Source: an uncultured Desulfobacterales bacterium
GTDB lineage: Bacteria; Desulfobacterota; Desulfobacteria; Desulfobacterales; JAFDCJ01
Assembly (NCBI GenBank): GCA_945787595.1
Contig: CALZJV010000052.1
Location: 1-49,055, forward strand
Length of the DNA stretch: 49,055 bases
Direction: 5' to 3'
Part shown: in pieces, positions 1-7,285 of the stretch
Position numbering within the stretch: position 1 is the first letter of the stretch
How the letters are laid out: each line of letters starts with the position of its first letter
Position numbers and translations under genes: made by a program
The notes under the pieces: model-generated
What the model was told of the DNA's origin: nothing
Database searches by the model: none
What the model saw: the letters and a program-made list of their open reading frames with translations, nothing else

Positions 1-99
1 CTGGGTGCCATTGACGACGCCTTGATAACCCTGGTCGGAGCCGCCCAGTGGCTGGACACCCTGAAACGGCGCCGGCTGCCGGGTCCGAAGGGACCGTAA
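1..99 (+). CDS. 3' end of an unidentified protein (truncated by window edge)
   Basis: Frame 1 is open from the first base and stops with TAA at 97-99, giving 32 residues that end in a basic, proline-rich tail (KRRRLPGPKGP). The stretch is too short to assign to a family. I call it coding because it is open to the edge and no better frame exists here. It would be the gene upstream of the GNAT gene, 63 bases away. Confidence 0.45.
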   Translation: MGAIDDALITLVGAAQWLDTLKRRRLPGPKGP

Positions 100-162
100 T
101 GCTGAGCATAAGCATATAAGATTACAATATTCCGAAGTTTATCCGTATTTAGTGGAGCTACC

Positions 163-660
163 ATGAAAGACATCAAATATCGTGGTTATTATCCGGGGGT
201 TGTAGGGAAAATAATTGAATCACATGCCGTCTATTATTATGAAAATTGGGGTTTTGATGTCACTTTTGAAACCCAGGTGGGCCGGGAACTTTCCGAATTC
301 GTCAGTAAATTCGATAAAAATCGGGACGGTCTGTGGGTGGCGACCCGAAAAAAGGAGTTTGCCGGTGCACTTGCCATTGACGGTCGCCATGCGTTTATTG
401 AGGGGGTGCGCCTGCGGTGGTTCATAGTTGAGCCGAAATTTCAAAAGGGTGGCATTGGAAAAGAATTGATGAGAACGGCCGTTGAATTCTGTAAACAAAA
501 ACGATATCCCAAAGTATACCTATGGACTTTCAAAGGACTCGAAAGTGCTCGCAGGGTCTATGAAGCCGCGGATTTTCGTTTGTGTGAGGAAGGCGATGTT
601 TTCCAATGGGGGCAGAATATTAAGGAGCAGAAGTATGAATTGGAGTTGCCGGCAACATGA
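163..660 (+). CDS. GNAT family N-acetyltransferase
   Basis: A 165-residue protein with the acetyl-CoA pyrophosphate loop QKGGIGK at residues 94-100, preceded by the beta-strand WFIVEPKF and followed by a helix and a final strand with the LESARRVYEAADF segment typical of GNAT folds (A/B motifs). Length is normal for a single-domain GNAT. A GGAG lies just upstream of the ATG at 163. The family moves an acetyl group from acetyl-CoA to an amine; the substrate cannot be read from the sequence. The C-terminal half resembles the acetyltransferase part of MarR-GNAT fusions, but there is no MarR domain here. Its stop codon overlaps the start of a possible small membrane ORF. Confidence 0.85.
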   Translation: MKDIKYRGYYPGVVGKIIESHAVYYYENWGFDVTFETQVGRELSEFVSKFDKNRDGLWVATRKKEFAGALAIDGRHAFIEGVRLRWFIVEPKFQKGGIGKELMRTAVEFCKQKRYPKVYLWTFKGLESARRVYEAADFRLCEEGDVFQWGQNIKEQKYELELPAT

Positions 661-788
661 TGTCAGAAAAAATCCGAAAAGGGCCCAATGTCTCTTTATT
701 GATCATACTGGTCGCTGCGGCGGTCAGCGGACTAGCGGTCACTGACATACGCTTCATCTTGCATTTTTTTATTAAGTGTATAAATTAG
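657..788 (+). CDS. Possible small single-span membrane protein
   Basis: A 43-codon ORF starts at the ATG that overlaps the GNAT stop (ATGA), with GGAG about 11 bases upstream. After a basic N-terminus (SEKIRKGP) comes a hydrophobic stretch (about residues 12-28), then a second hydrophobic patch and TAG at 786-788. The coupled start and the positive-inside layout suggest a real small membrane protein, but the length is within what chance allows. No family is recognised. Confidence 0.35.
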   Translation: MMSEKIRKGPNVSLLIILVAAAVSGLAVTDIRFILHFFIKCIN

Positions 789-849
789 TAGCATTTAAAA
801 ACAAGATTTCTTAACCCTCAACAGGGCTTGGTTGAAAGGAGAAGCGAAT

Positions 850-1272
850 ATGAAAGAAAAACGTAATGTACATCTAAAGGTTCAGGAACTCTGCGACTGC
901 TATGCCACCAACGATCCGCTCAAAGAGATGTCCACCGTAAAGAATGAAGGAGATAAAGATGAAGCTGCCTTAAAGTGGCTGGCTTTAACCGCGCTGCATG
1001 GTGTCAACGGCAATGCTGAAAAAATTTCCATTTCGCGCTCTAAAGACGGCGAAATCAGTGTAACGGCAACATATCGCGAATCAGAATTGCCGTCCCCGGG
1101 TTCGGAAGTCGGCACGAAAATAATGGCGGCTGTGCGGGATATTACCCATATCGAGGGCGACCAGGGCAAGACCCCTCTGGCGCTGGGTATCCGCAACGAC
1201 AGCATTGAAATCCAGGTAAAGATGATGTCCGAAGAAGGCAATGAAAAAGTCACCCTTAAATTTCCCGAATAA
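850..1272 (+). CDS. Conserved-looking hypothetical cytoplasmic protein
   Basis: A 140-residue acidic protein with no signal peptide or membrane segment. I chose the ATG at 850 rather than the in-frame TTG at 832, because AAGGAG ends 8 bases before 850. The N-terminus holds ELCDCYATNDPL (Cys13 and Cys15 region), followed by a helical stretch and beta-rich segments with alternating charged and hydrophobic residues. I recognise no family. It stands alone between the GNAT and lipase genes with no clear operon partner. Confidence 0.7.
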   Translation: MKEKRNVHLKVQELCDCYATNDPLKEMSTVKNEGDKDEAALKWLALTALHGVNGNAEKISISRSKDGEISVTATYRESELPSPGSEVGTKIMAAVRDITHIEGDQGKTPLALGIRNDSIEIQVKMMSEEGNEKVTLKFPE

Positions 1273-1404
1273 AGGGAAATGGCGGGGTGGCGGTAATACA
1301 GTCATGAAGATATTTGCATGCATGGTTCCTTTTTATCCCTTCGGATATTTTCATGCCTGACCGCTGATTGTGATGCGTTCGTATCCTGAAAGAAGACAGC
1401 GATC

Positions 1405-2319
1405 ATGGCACAATTATCAAAGAAAAATCTTTACGAAACAACTTTGGATAACCTCGCCCCGCCATATCTGGACTATGAGTATTTTAAAGATTGCGCTCAG
1501 CTTCCCTTTCGCTATGAATCAAACATTTTTGATATTGTCAACGCCTGGTGGCTGATTGAAGCGGCCACTCTCGTGTACGCGCAAAAAGAGTTTGCCACTC
1601 AAAGGTTCAAACAAAACGCAGGCTTTCAGGAAGTTGAGTATTTCGATGGCAAAGCGACCCAATGCTACCTTGTCAGCAACGAAAAATATGCTGTTGTGGC
1701 CTTCAGAGGGTCCGAAGCCAGACTCAGAGACGGCGATTCGAACGTCGGCTATATATTTGCTGACTGGATGGCTAATTTCAACTTCGCACCGGAACCGTGG
1801 GAACAAGGAGGAAACGTGCATAGAGGGTTTAAGGGTGCGCTGGATGAAGTCTGGGATGACCTTGAAGATCATATATCGTATCTTCAGAAAAACAATCGGA
1901 AAATCTGGATGACCGGTCACAGTTTGGGCGCCGCCCTGGCAACCCTTGCAGCCGACCGATACGGCAATGTGCAGGGGTTGTACACTTACGGCTCACCCCG
2001 CGTAGGTGACCGTAACTTCAAAGAAGATTTCAATGTGAATGCTTATCGTTTCGTCAACAACAGCGACATTGTAACCAAAGTTCCCCCCGCCAGCATGTAT
2101 CTCCATGTCGGAGAGCTGAGATATATCGACAGTGAAGGGACCATCCACGACAATACCAACCGCTGGGAAGGATGGACCGACGAAATACAAGGCCAATTTA
2201 AAAATGTATTTAATGCAATCGGCCAGACCAGACAAGGATTCACCGAAGTGCTGCTGGAACCCATCGTAGATCATGTTCCGACACGCTATGCGATACACAT
2301 CTGGAATAATATTGTTTAG
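1405..2319 (+). CDS. Class 3 (fungal-type) lipase / alpha-beta hydrolase
   Basis: A 304-residue alpha/beta hydrolase of the lipase class 3 family. The nucleophile elbow is GHSLG at 171-175 (Ser173). The oxyanion strand AFRGSE is at 99-104, the acid is likely Asp221 in NNSDIVTKVPP, and the base is likely His290 in DHVPTRY. YGSPRVGD at 195-202 is a hallmark of this family. No signal peptide is visible, so the enzyme is predicted to be cytoplasmic or exported by an unknown route. The family hydrolyses acylglycerol esters; the true substrate is unknown. The Shine-Dalgarno sequence is weak. Confidence 0.88.
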   Translation: MAQLSKKNLYETTLDNLAPPYLDYEYFKDCAQLPFRYESNIFDIVNAWWLIEAATLVYAQKEFATQRFKQNAGFQEVEYFDGKATQCYLVSNEKYAVVAFRGSEARLRDGDSNVGYIFADWMANFNFAPEPWEQGGNVHRGFKGALDEVWDDLEDHISYLQKNNRKIWMTGHSLGAALATLAADRYGNVQGLYTYGSPRVGDRNFKEDFNVNAYRFVNNSDIVTKVPPASMYLHVGELRYIDSEGTIHDNTNRWEGWTDEIQGQFKNVFNAIGQTRQGFTEVLLEPIVDHVPTRYAIHIWNNIV

Positions 2320-2361
2320 GTGGATGAAGAATATCCCAACCCGGAATGGCCGACAAACTGT

Positions 2362-2389
2362 TTGACAATGTGAATTCGTTGGATATAGT
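2362..2389 (+). promoter_or_regulatory. Sigma-70-type promoter for thx and the lipoprotein gene
   Basis: TTGACA (2362-2367) and TATAGT (2384-2389) are separated by exactly 16 bases, 60 bases upstream of the bTHX start. The -35 box is a perfect consensus match. This is the clearest housekeeping promoter in the window. Confidence 0.6.
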
Positions 2390-2449
2390 TACCATCAATG
2401 ATCTTACTTCCAATCATCTTATTATCTAAAATCAAAAGGAGGTAAATTT

Positions 2450-2542
2450 ATGGGCAAAGGTGACAAACGCACAAAACGGGGCAAAATAAATCGTGGAACC
2501 CACGGCGCACGGCGCCCCAAAAAAAAGACCAAAAAGAAATGA
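2450..2542 (+). CDS. thx: Small ribosomal subunit protein bTHX family
   Basis: A 30-residue, very basic peptide that begins MGKGDKRTKRGKI and ends in a lysine run (PKKKTKKK). It matches the known pattern of bacterial bTHX proteins (MGKGD-K/R-T-R/K-RGKI...RG-T/S-G..RP-KKK). In Thermus the protein sits in a cavity of the 30S head. A perfect AGGAGG (2437-2442) lies 7 bases before the ATG, and a consensus promoter lies upstream, so the gene is likely well expressed. Its TGA overlaps the first of several ATGs of the next gene. It is too short for most gene finders. Confidence 0.88.
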   Translation: MGKGDKRTKRGKINRGTHGARRPKKKTKKK

Positions 2543-2559
2543 TGAAGGATGTAAAATCG

Positions 2560-4104
2560 ATGATTAAAACAACTGCCGTCATCTTTTTCGTTTGTATTCT
2601 AACCGCATGTTCGGCTGAAAACAGCGCCATCACCCAACCGCCTGACTATCAAAAATTTCTCACCAGCGTTAATCCTGATTATATAATCACCACAGCGGAA
2701 GCCATGGCCTGGCATCAATACAAAGATCAATTTGGTCCAACGTATTCAGGAAATAAATCCTGGCATAAATTTCTCTCTTTTACGAAAAAGAAATTAAAAG
2801 CGCTTGGCGTCAAAGATTTTATCTACAATAAATGGACATATGATCGCTGGCATACTTCTGATTGGCCGGATGACAGCGACTGGTCGCTGACATCCGACGG
2901 CCGACCGGTGAAAGTTGCTCATTACGGGGCCTACTCGGGCGCTACCGGGCCCGAAGGCATCACTGCCGAGCTGATTTTGTTCGACCCCGAGGCTGAGATG
3001 GCAACCTATGCGGGCAAAATGGTGGTGGTTCAGGTTGCGCCGCATCCAAAGCCGCCGTTAAAAGAAGATTATAAGAAATGGTTCACTTTAAATGATTACG
3101 AATATCTGTCCGATCCGGACACTTTCCCACCCATGTTTACCACGGTACCCACGAGCTTCTCGGTAGCCTACGATGTGTGGTGGCAACTGCGCCAGACAAT
3201 TAAAATCAATACTATTCTGGCCAAGAGTAAGGCCGCCGGCGGAATTCTAATCTTTGACATGGGGTACGATCGCCTGGCAGGCCTGTACACCTTTCCGGTC
3301 CTTAAAATGTTCAATAACCCCACCCTGTATCTTGACCGTAATGCCGGTTCTAAGGTCATTGCAGATGCCAAGCTGGGTAGGGTGGCTACCCTGAAACTAG
3401 TCGCTAAAGTTGAGCCCACAGAGACCTACCAGCTAATCGGCTACCTGCCCGGCAAAAATTACGGTACTGCCCGGGACGAGAAAATCATCCTGATAACCCA
3501 CACCGACGGACCATCCATTTCCCAGGATAACGGGGCATTCGGATTGCTGGGGATTGTATCTTATTTTTCCCATTTTCCCAAATCGGCGCGACCCAGAACC
3601 TTGATGGTCTTCCTGGACAATCGGCATTACATGCCGGGAATGGAACGCGGCAATGCCAAACAGGACTGGTTTACAAAACATCCCGGGGATAAGGAATCCA
3701 TTGTGGCACTCATCGCCATGGAGCATCTGGGCCAGATGGAGTTCAGGGAAGTCGGCAATGCGTTTGCGCCCACCGGAAACATCGAGCCTTCTTTTCTCTG
3801 GACGCGAAATAACCAGATCCTGATCGACAAGGCCATAAAGGCGGTAAAAGACAATAGATGGTCCCGGGTAATGGTGCAAAGTGTCGAAAGGTCCGGTACC
3901 CACAAACGCCCCCAGGGAGTGTGGTACGGTATGGGAAAAATCGCTCTGGAATGGAATCTGCCGGCGTATGCCACCATGGGTATCCAGGGCGCCTACTGGT
4001 CGACCACCGGACGCCTGGATGAGTTTGATAAAAATCATTTTGTCACCCAGGTGGCCGCCATGTGCCAGCTGACCGGGGAGCTCATGCTGATGGACTTTAA
4101 ATAG
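2560..4104 (+). CDS. Lipoprotein with M28-like (PA/aminopeptidase) fold, active site degenerate
   Basis: From the ATG at 2560 the protein has 514 residues. It starts with a lipoprotein signal, with lipobox L14-T-A-C17, so the mature protein is predicted to be lipid-anchored. GAAGGA 10 bases upstream supports this start over the ATGs at 2539 and 2542. The middle (about residues 120-290) looks like a PA-type insert. The C-terminal half resembles a zinc peptidase of family M28: THTDG (His314, Asp316), QDN (Asp323) and MEHLG (Glu388) sit where metal ligands occur. However, the catalytic Glu-Glu pair appears replaced by LDNRHY and the last histidine ligand is not evident. It may be a binding protein or an atypical hydrolase. 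Confidence 0.75.
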   Translation: MIKTTAVIFFVCILTACSAENSAITQPPDYQKFLTSVNPDYIITTAEAMAWHQYKDQFGPTYSGNKSWHKFLSFTKKKLKALGVKDFIYNKWTYDRWHTSDWPDDSDWSLTSDGRPVKVAHYGAYSGATGPEGITAELILFDPEAEMATYAGKMVVVQVAPHPKPPLKEDYKKWFTLNDYEYLSDPDTFPPMFTTVPTSFSVAYDVWWQLRQTIKINTILAKSKAAGGILIFDMGYDRLAGLYTFPVLKMFNNPTLYLDRNAGSKVIADAKLGRVATLKLVAKVEPTETYQLIGYLPGKNYGTARDEKIILITHTDGPSISQDNGAFGLLGIVSYFSHFPKSARPRTLMVFLDNRHYMPGMERGNAKQDWFTKHPGDKESIVALIAMEHLGQMEFREVGNAFAPTGNIEPSFLWTRNNQILIDKAIKAVKDNRWSRVMVQSVERSGTHKRPQGVWYGMGKIALEWNLPAYATMGIQGAYWSTTGRLDEFDKNHFVTQVAAMCQLTGELMLMDFK

Positions 4105-4309
4105 GCCCTTATCAGGTTTTGTCTGACCATATCTCGTAAGGAAAGTAGGTTTCAGTTCAGCCCGCCCTGGCCTCCGGCTCGTAGCCTACGCCTCGGAGAG
4201 CGCGACATGACGGATTTTCAGTGTTCACTGCAGGAGATCCGAATAATGTGTTATCTTCCAGATTCATGCAACGTACGGTCTGGGCCAGGGGTGTCCGGTG
4301 TCAGTAATA

Positions 4310-4424
4310 CAAAATTTCAAATAACAAATCACAATGACTAAAATTCAAAATCCCAAACAATTGGCTTTTGATCTTATTTGAGATTTGGTTATTGTAATTT
4401 GGAGCTTGACGTTTGTTATTTCCG
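4310..4424. repeat. AT-rich imperfect inverted repeat, copy 1 (AAATAACAAA family)
   Basis: The left arm contains CAAATAACAAATCACAAT and the right arm ATTGTAATTTGG...GTTTGTTATTT, roughly its reverse complement. Related copies lie at about 5290-5500 and 10793-10940. The rest of the 383-base gap (4105-4487) shows no ORF. Confidence 0.6.
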
Positions 4425-4487
4425 GTTTTTACGGGTTTAGTCCCTTAACATTGGGGAAAAGGATCATCTGCACCTTAGAAGAGGGCA

Positions 4488-5258
4488 ATGTTACCCATGC
4501 GGCAAATTGTTGACACCCACGCTCACATCTGTGATCCGGTGTTCGACGAGGATCGCAGCGATGTGCTTGAAAGAGCCGGAGATGCCGGTATCACAGCGGT
4601 AATCGCCGTGGGTGAAAATCTTTCCGATGCCCAAAAAAACATTGAACTTGCTGTAATACATTCGGTACTGCGTCCGGCTGCCGGGTTGTACCCGACGATT
4701 CTTGATGAAGCAAAGGCCGAAGAGATGTATGGGTTTATCCGCACAGAGCGTGCCAGATTTGTCGCTGTCGGAGAAGTCGGTCTGGACTTTTGGATCGTGA
4801 AAGAAGAATCCGATAGAGGACTTCAAAAAGATATATTTAAAGGGTTCATCAACCTGGCAAAAGAATTGGATCTGCCGCTCAACGTTCATTCCAGATCTGC
4901 CGGGCGACATGCCGTCACCCTGCTGCTTGAATGCAATGCCGCCAAAGTTCAGTTGCATGCCTTCGACGGTAAAGCCTCGGCAGCTCTGCCGGCCCTTGAG
5001 GCCGGCTACTTTTTTTCCATTCCACCCTCGGTGATCCGCTCCCGGCAGAAGCAAAAGCTTGTCAAAAAAATTCCGCTCTCTCAATTGCTTGTTGAAACTG
5101 ACAGCCCAGTGTTGGGCCCCGATCCGAACCGGCGCAATGAGCCGGTCAACGTTTCAATCTCTATTAAGGCAATTGCAAAATTAAAAAATATCAGCGACCA
5201 TGATGTCATGGAAGCAATATCGGAAAATACTCAAAAGCTGTATGGAAATATTTTATAA
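4488..5258 (+). CDS. TatD family metal-dependent hydrolase
   Basis: A 256-residue TIM-barrel amidohydrolase-like protein. All TatD metal and catalytic positions are visible: H11-A-H13 at the N-terminus, Glu96 in GEVGLDF, His134 in LNVHSR, His157 in LHAFDG and Asp205 in VETDSP. The family are 3'-5' DNA/RNA exonucleases or D-aminoacyl-tRNA deacylases that use two divalent cations. The ATG at 4497 (MRQIVDTHAH) may be the true start: GAGGG lies 11 bases before it but only 2 before 4488. It is flanked by repeat-filled gaps and has no operon partner. Confidence 0.88.
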   Translation: MLPMRQIVDTHAHICDPVFDEDRSDVLERAGDAGITAVIAVGENLSDAQKNIELAVIHSVLRPAAGLYPTILDEAKAEEMYGFIRTERARFVAVGEVGLDFWIVKEESDRGLQKDIFKGFINLAKELDLPLNVHSRSAGRHAVTLLLECNAAKVQLHAFDGKASAALPALEAGYFFSIPPSVIRSRQKQKLVKKIPLSQLLVETDSPVLGPDPNRRNEPVNVSISIKAIAKLKNISDHDVMEAISENTQKLYGNIL

Positions 5259-5289
5259 CCTTTATGGCTTAGTACCTTAGAAGCGTTAA

Positions 5290-5505
5290 AAAATTTCAAA
5301 TCCCAAGCACCAAAATACAAATAAATCCCAAATTTCAATATCCAATGACCAAAACATTTGGTTGCTCTTTCTTCAAGATCACAGATAGGTTTGGAATTTT
5401 GAATTTCGGTCATTGTAATTTGCCCTTCGACCTGGCTCAGGGTGGTGGTGAGCTTGTCGAACCATTTGATATTTGGTATTTGTACTTTGTAATTTAAATT
5501 TGTGA
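5290..5505. repeat. AT-rich imperfect inverted repeat, copy 2, with nested element
   Basis: The left part (CAAATCCCAAGCACC..., CCCAAATTTCAATATCC) and right part (GATATTTGGTATTTG, GGAATTTTGAATTTC) are complementary in patches and match the copies at 4310 and 10793. A GC-rich hairpin element (5422-5463) interrupts the right arm. The whole gap from 5259 to 5722 has no other convincing gene. Confidence 0.6.
5422..5463. repeat. Nested TTCGAC...GTCGAA hairpin repeat
   Basis: CCCTTCGACCTGGCTCAGGG is followed 16 bases later by AGCTTGTCGAACC; the ends TTCGAC and GTCGAA pair. The wording matches a short palindromic repeat (CTTCGAC..GCTCAGG..GAGC..GTCGAAC) that recurs in many unrelated bacterial genomes. 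It lies inside the AT-rich repeat as if inserted there. Confidence 0.55.
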
Positions 5506-5722
5506 TATTATTTCCTTCTTATTATTTTCTGCACTCAGGTTAGGCCTTAGGCCATTAGAGGCATTTTTCTGACAACATGTTGTAAAGAAATGAATGTTTC
5601 AGCAAATCACAAATACCATTGATTGAATATTAAATTCGCTGCCCCTAAGGGGCTTAGTGCCTTATTGGCTGAACTATTACGTTTATGCTTCATCAATCGT
5701 CATTCATCACTGGTTCTCCCCC

Positions 5723-6184
5723 ATGCACCCTTGTCCGGGAACATATGCACTGGTTTTCAGGGCCAAACGGAAAAGACGGCTTATCATTGGAAAGCTCGGC
5801 ACCCTCAGCCTCCAGCCCGGCTTTTATGTCTACGTGGGCAGCGCCTTCGGTCCGGGAGGTTTAAAAGCACGGATAGGGCATCACCGTAAAAATAGCAGCC
5901 GAAACCACTGGCACATTGATTACCTGAGCGAATACCTGCCTCCTGATGAAGCGTGGTATACAACCGACCTCACTCGCCGTGAACATCATTGGTCGGAAGT
6001 ACTATCCCATGCGGCAGGAGCATCCATCCCACTGCCGGGTTTCGGATCATCCGACTGTCGCTGCATTTCACATCTTTATTTTTTTTCTTCCAGACCATCC
6101 GGCAATTATTTTGGCCGCAAAATCCATGCAGCTGTCGATAACCATGCCAGGATTTTTATCGAAAAATTTCTTGATAAAAATTGA
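5723..6184 (+). CDS. DUF123 / GIY-YIG domain protein
   Basis: From the ATG at 5723 the protein has 153 residues and begins directly with the family signature CPGTYAL. It continues with LQPGFYVYVGSAFGPGGLKARIGHH (residues 31-54), the GIY-YIG-like core in which YVYVGSA replaces the YIG strand, and then HWHIDYL. DUF123 proteins are found alone or fused to endonuclease III; some act as structure-specific endonucleases. An upstream GTG at 5657 would add a non-homologous hydrophobic leader that runs over a GCCCCTAAGGGGC hairpin (5641-5653), so I prefer 5723. No clear Shine-Dalgarno sequence precedes either start. Confidence 0.75.
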   Translation: MHPCPGTYALVFRAKRKRRLIIGKLGTLSLQPGFYVYVGSAFGPGGLKARIGHHRKNSSRNHWHIDYLSEYLPPDEAWYTTDLTRREHHWSEVLSHAAGASIPLPGFGSSDCRCISHLYFFSSRPSGNYFGRKIHAAVDNHARIFIEKFLDKN

Positions 6185-6285
6185 TTAAGTGATATTCACT
6201 AACCAAGTTTAAACTTTGGAATTATTATAAATAGTAATTTTTTCGAAATAGTTGGTAAATATCACTAATCCATTAGTATTTCGAA
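6185..6285. promoter_or_regulatory. Palindrome-rich control region upstream of the acyl-CoA cluster
   Basis: Several nested symmetries lie between the DUF123 gene and the first hydratase: AGTGATATTCACT (6188-6200), AAGTTTAAACTT (6205-6216), a larger pairing of 6185-6206 with 6252-6268 (TTGGTAAATATCACTAA), and TTCGAAAT (6242-6249) with ATTTCGAA (6278-6285). This is a reasonable place for the operator of the TetR regulator encoded at 8467-9090, which is inference. No ideal sigma-70 promoter was singled out. Confidence 0.45.
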
Positions 6286-6356
6286 GTTAAATCATTAACA
6301 TCCGCTTCCACGACACTGAGTCGAATGGTGAGCAGACCAAAACAGGAGTTAAATTC

Positions 6357-7130
6357 ATGCCGACCAAACCCGTTTTTATTGAAAAAAAGGACAACATTGC
6401 CACCCTGGTGTTAAACCGACCGGAAGTGATGAACGCCATGAGCAAGGAAATGATTCTGGAATTGCACGATGCCATCAAAGAGATCGCCGCCGATATAGAC
6501 ATCCAGGTTGTGGTGCTCAAAGGTGCCGGTGATCATTTTTCATCCGGTGCGGATATATCGCTTTTTTCGGAAAGCATCGCCCCGCATGACTGGTTGGTCG
6601 CCATGAAGGGTGTCGGAAGGGTTGTGAAAGCCCTGCGGGAAATGCCCCAACCGGTAGTTACGCTGCTCAAAGGGGTTGCCGTCGGTGGCGGCGCCAATCT
6701 GGCCCTGGCGGGAGATTTTGTCATTGCGGCCGATAATGCAAGATTCTGTGAAATATTCGTCAACATCGGTCTCATCATGGATTATGGAGGAACCTATCTT
6801 CTACCCCGGTTAGTGGGTCTTACCAAAGCCAGAGAGCTCGCAATGCTGGGAAACGAGATTGATGGAAAAACAGCCGCCGCCATCGGTCTTGTATACAAAT
6901 CAGTGCCGGAGGACGAGATTGATAAGGAGGTCGCCGCACTGGCCACAACCTTGGTGCAAAAGTCACCGCTTGCGTTGAGATTGATAAAGGAGGGTCTTGA
7001 GAAAAGTTTTGACATGTCCTTGAAGGAAGTCCTGGATTGGGAAGCTGCCCACCAATCGATCGCACTCCAGACTCCAGAGCATAAGGAAATTGTGCAACTG
7101 TTCTTGGACTCGAAGAAAAACAAAAGTTAA
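6357..7130 (+). CDS. Enoyl-CoA hydratase/isomerase (crotonase fold)
   Basis: A 257-residue crotonase-superfamily protein. The first oxyanion segment is SSGAD at 62-66 and the second is GGGAN at 110-114. The active-site loop reads IGLIMDYGGTYLLPRLVG, with Asp142 where PaaG-type enzymes have Asp instead of the second Glu of classical hydratases. The other catalytic Glu position is less clear. AGGAG lies 8 bases before the ATG. The likely reaction is hydration or double-bond isomerisation of an enoyl-CoA made by the adjacent acyl-CoA dehydrogenase. It is the first gene of the acyl-CoA cluster. Confidence 0.9.
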   Translation: MPTKPVFIEKKDNIATLVLNRPEVMNAMSKEMILELHDAIKEIAADIDIQVVVLKGAGDHFSSGADISLFSESIAPHDWLVAMKGVGRVVKALREMPQPVVTLLKGVAVGGGANLALAGDFVIAADNARFCEIFVNIGLIMDYGGTYLLPRLVGLTKARELAMLGNEIDGKTAAAIGLVYKSVPEDEIDKEVAALATTLVQKSPLALRLIKEGLEKSFDMSLKEVLDWEAAHQSIALQTPEHKEIVQLFLDSKKNKS

Positions 7131-7153
7131 ATGGTTGATTAGTTAAAAGGATT

Positions 7154-7268
7154 AGAAAAAGTACAGCGGATAGGTTTACTGGGTGATTAGTTGATTAAGG
7201 TTAAAGGATGATATCTATTTAAACCAGCAAACTTATTCAACGCAGTCAACCCAATCAACTCAATAAAC
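7154..7268. repeat. Duplicated hairpin element, copy A
   Basis: This 115-base segment is nearly identical to 9078-9183. The core shared by both reads TTGATTAAGGTTAAAGGATG followed by ATATCTATTTAAACCAG. Each copy can fold on itself: GTTTACTG(A/G)GTGATT near the left end pairs with AATCAACTCAATAAAC-like sequence at the right end. Copy A lies just upstream of the acyl-CoA dehydrogenase ribosome-binding site and carries a longer right arm. Confidence 0.8.
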
Positions 7269-7285
7269 CACCTGGAAGGTACAAA

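Noticed and set aside
3433..4038. 201-codon minus-strand ORF
   Set aside because: Antisense to the lipoprotein gene; no motif and no ribosome-binding site.
4105..4310. Possible RNA gene in the gap after the lipoprotein gene
   Set aside because: No tRNA cloverleaf or known RNA motif could be traced; only a loose CCTCCGGCTCG/CGCCTCGGAG symmetry.
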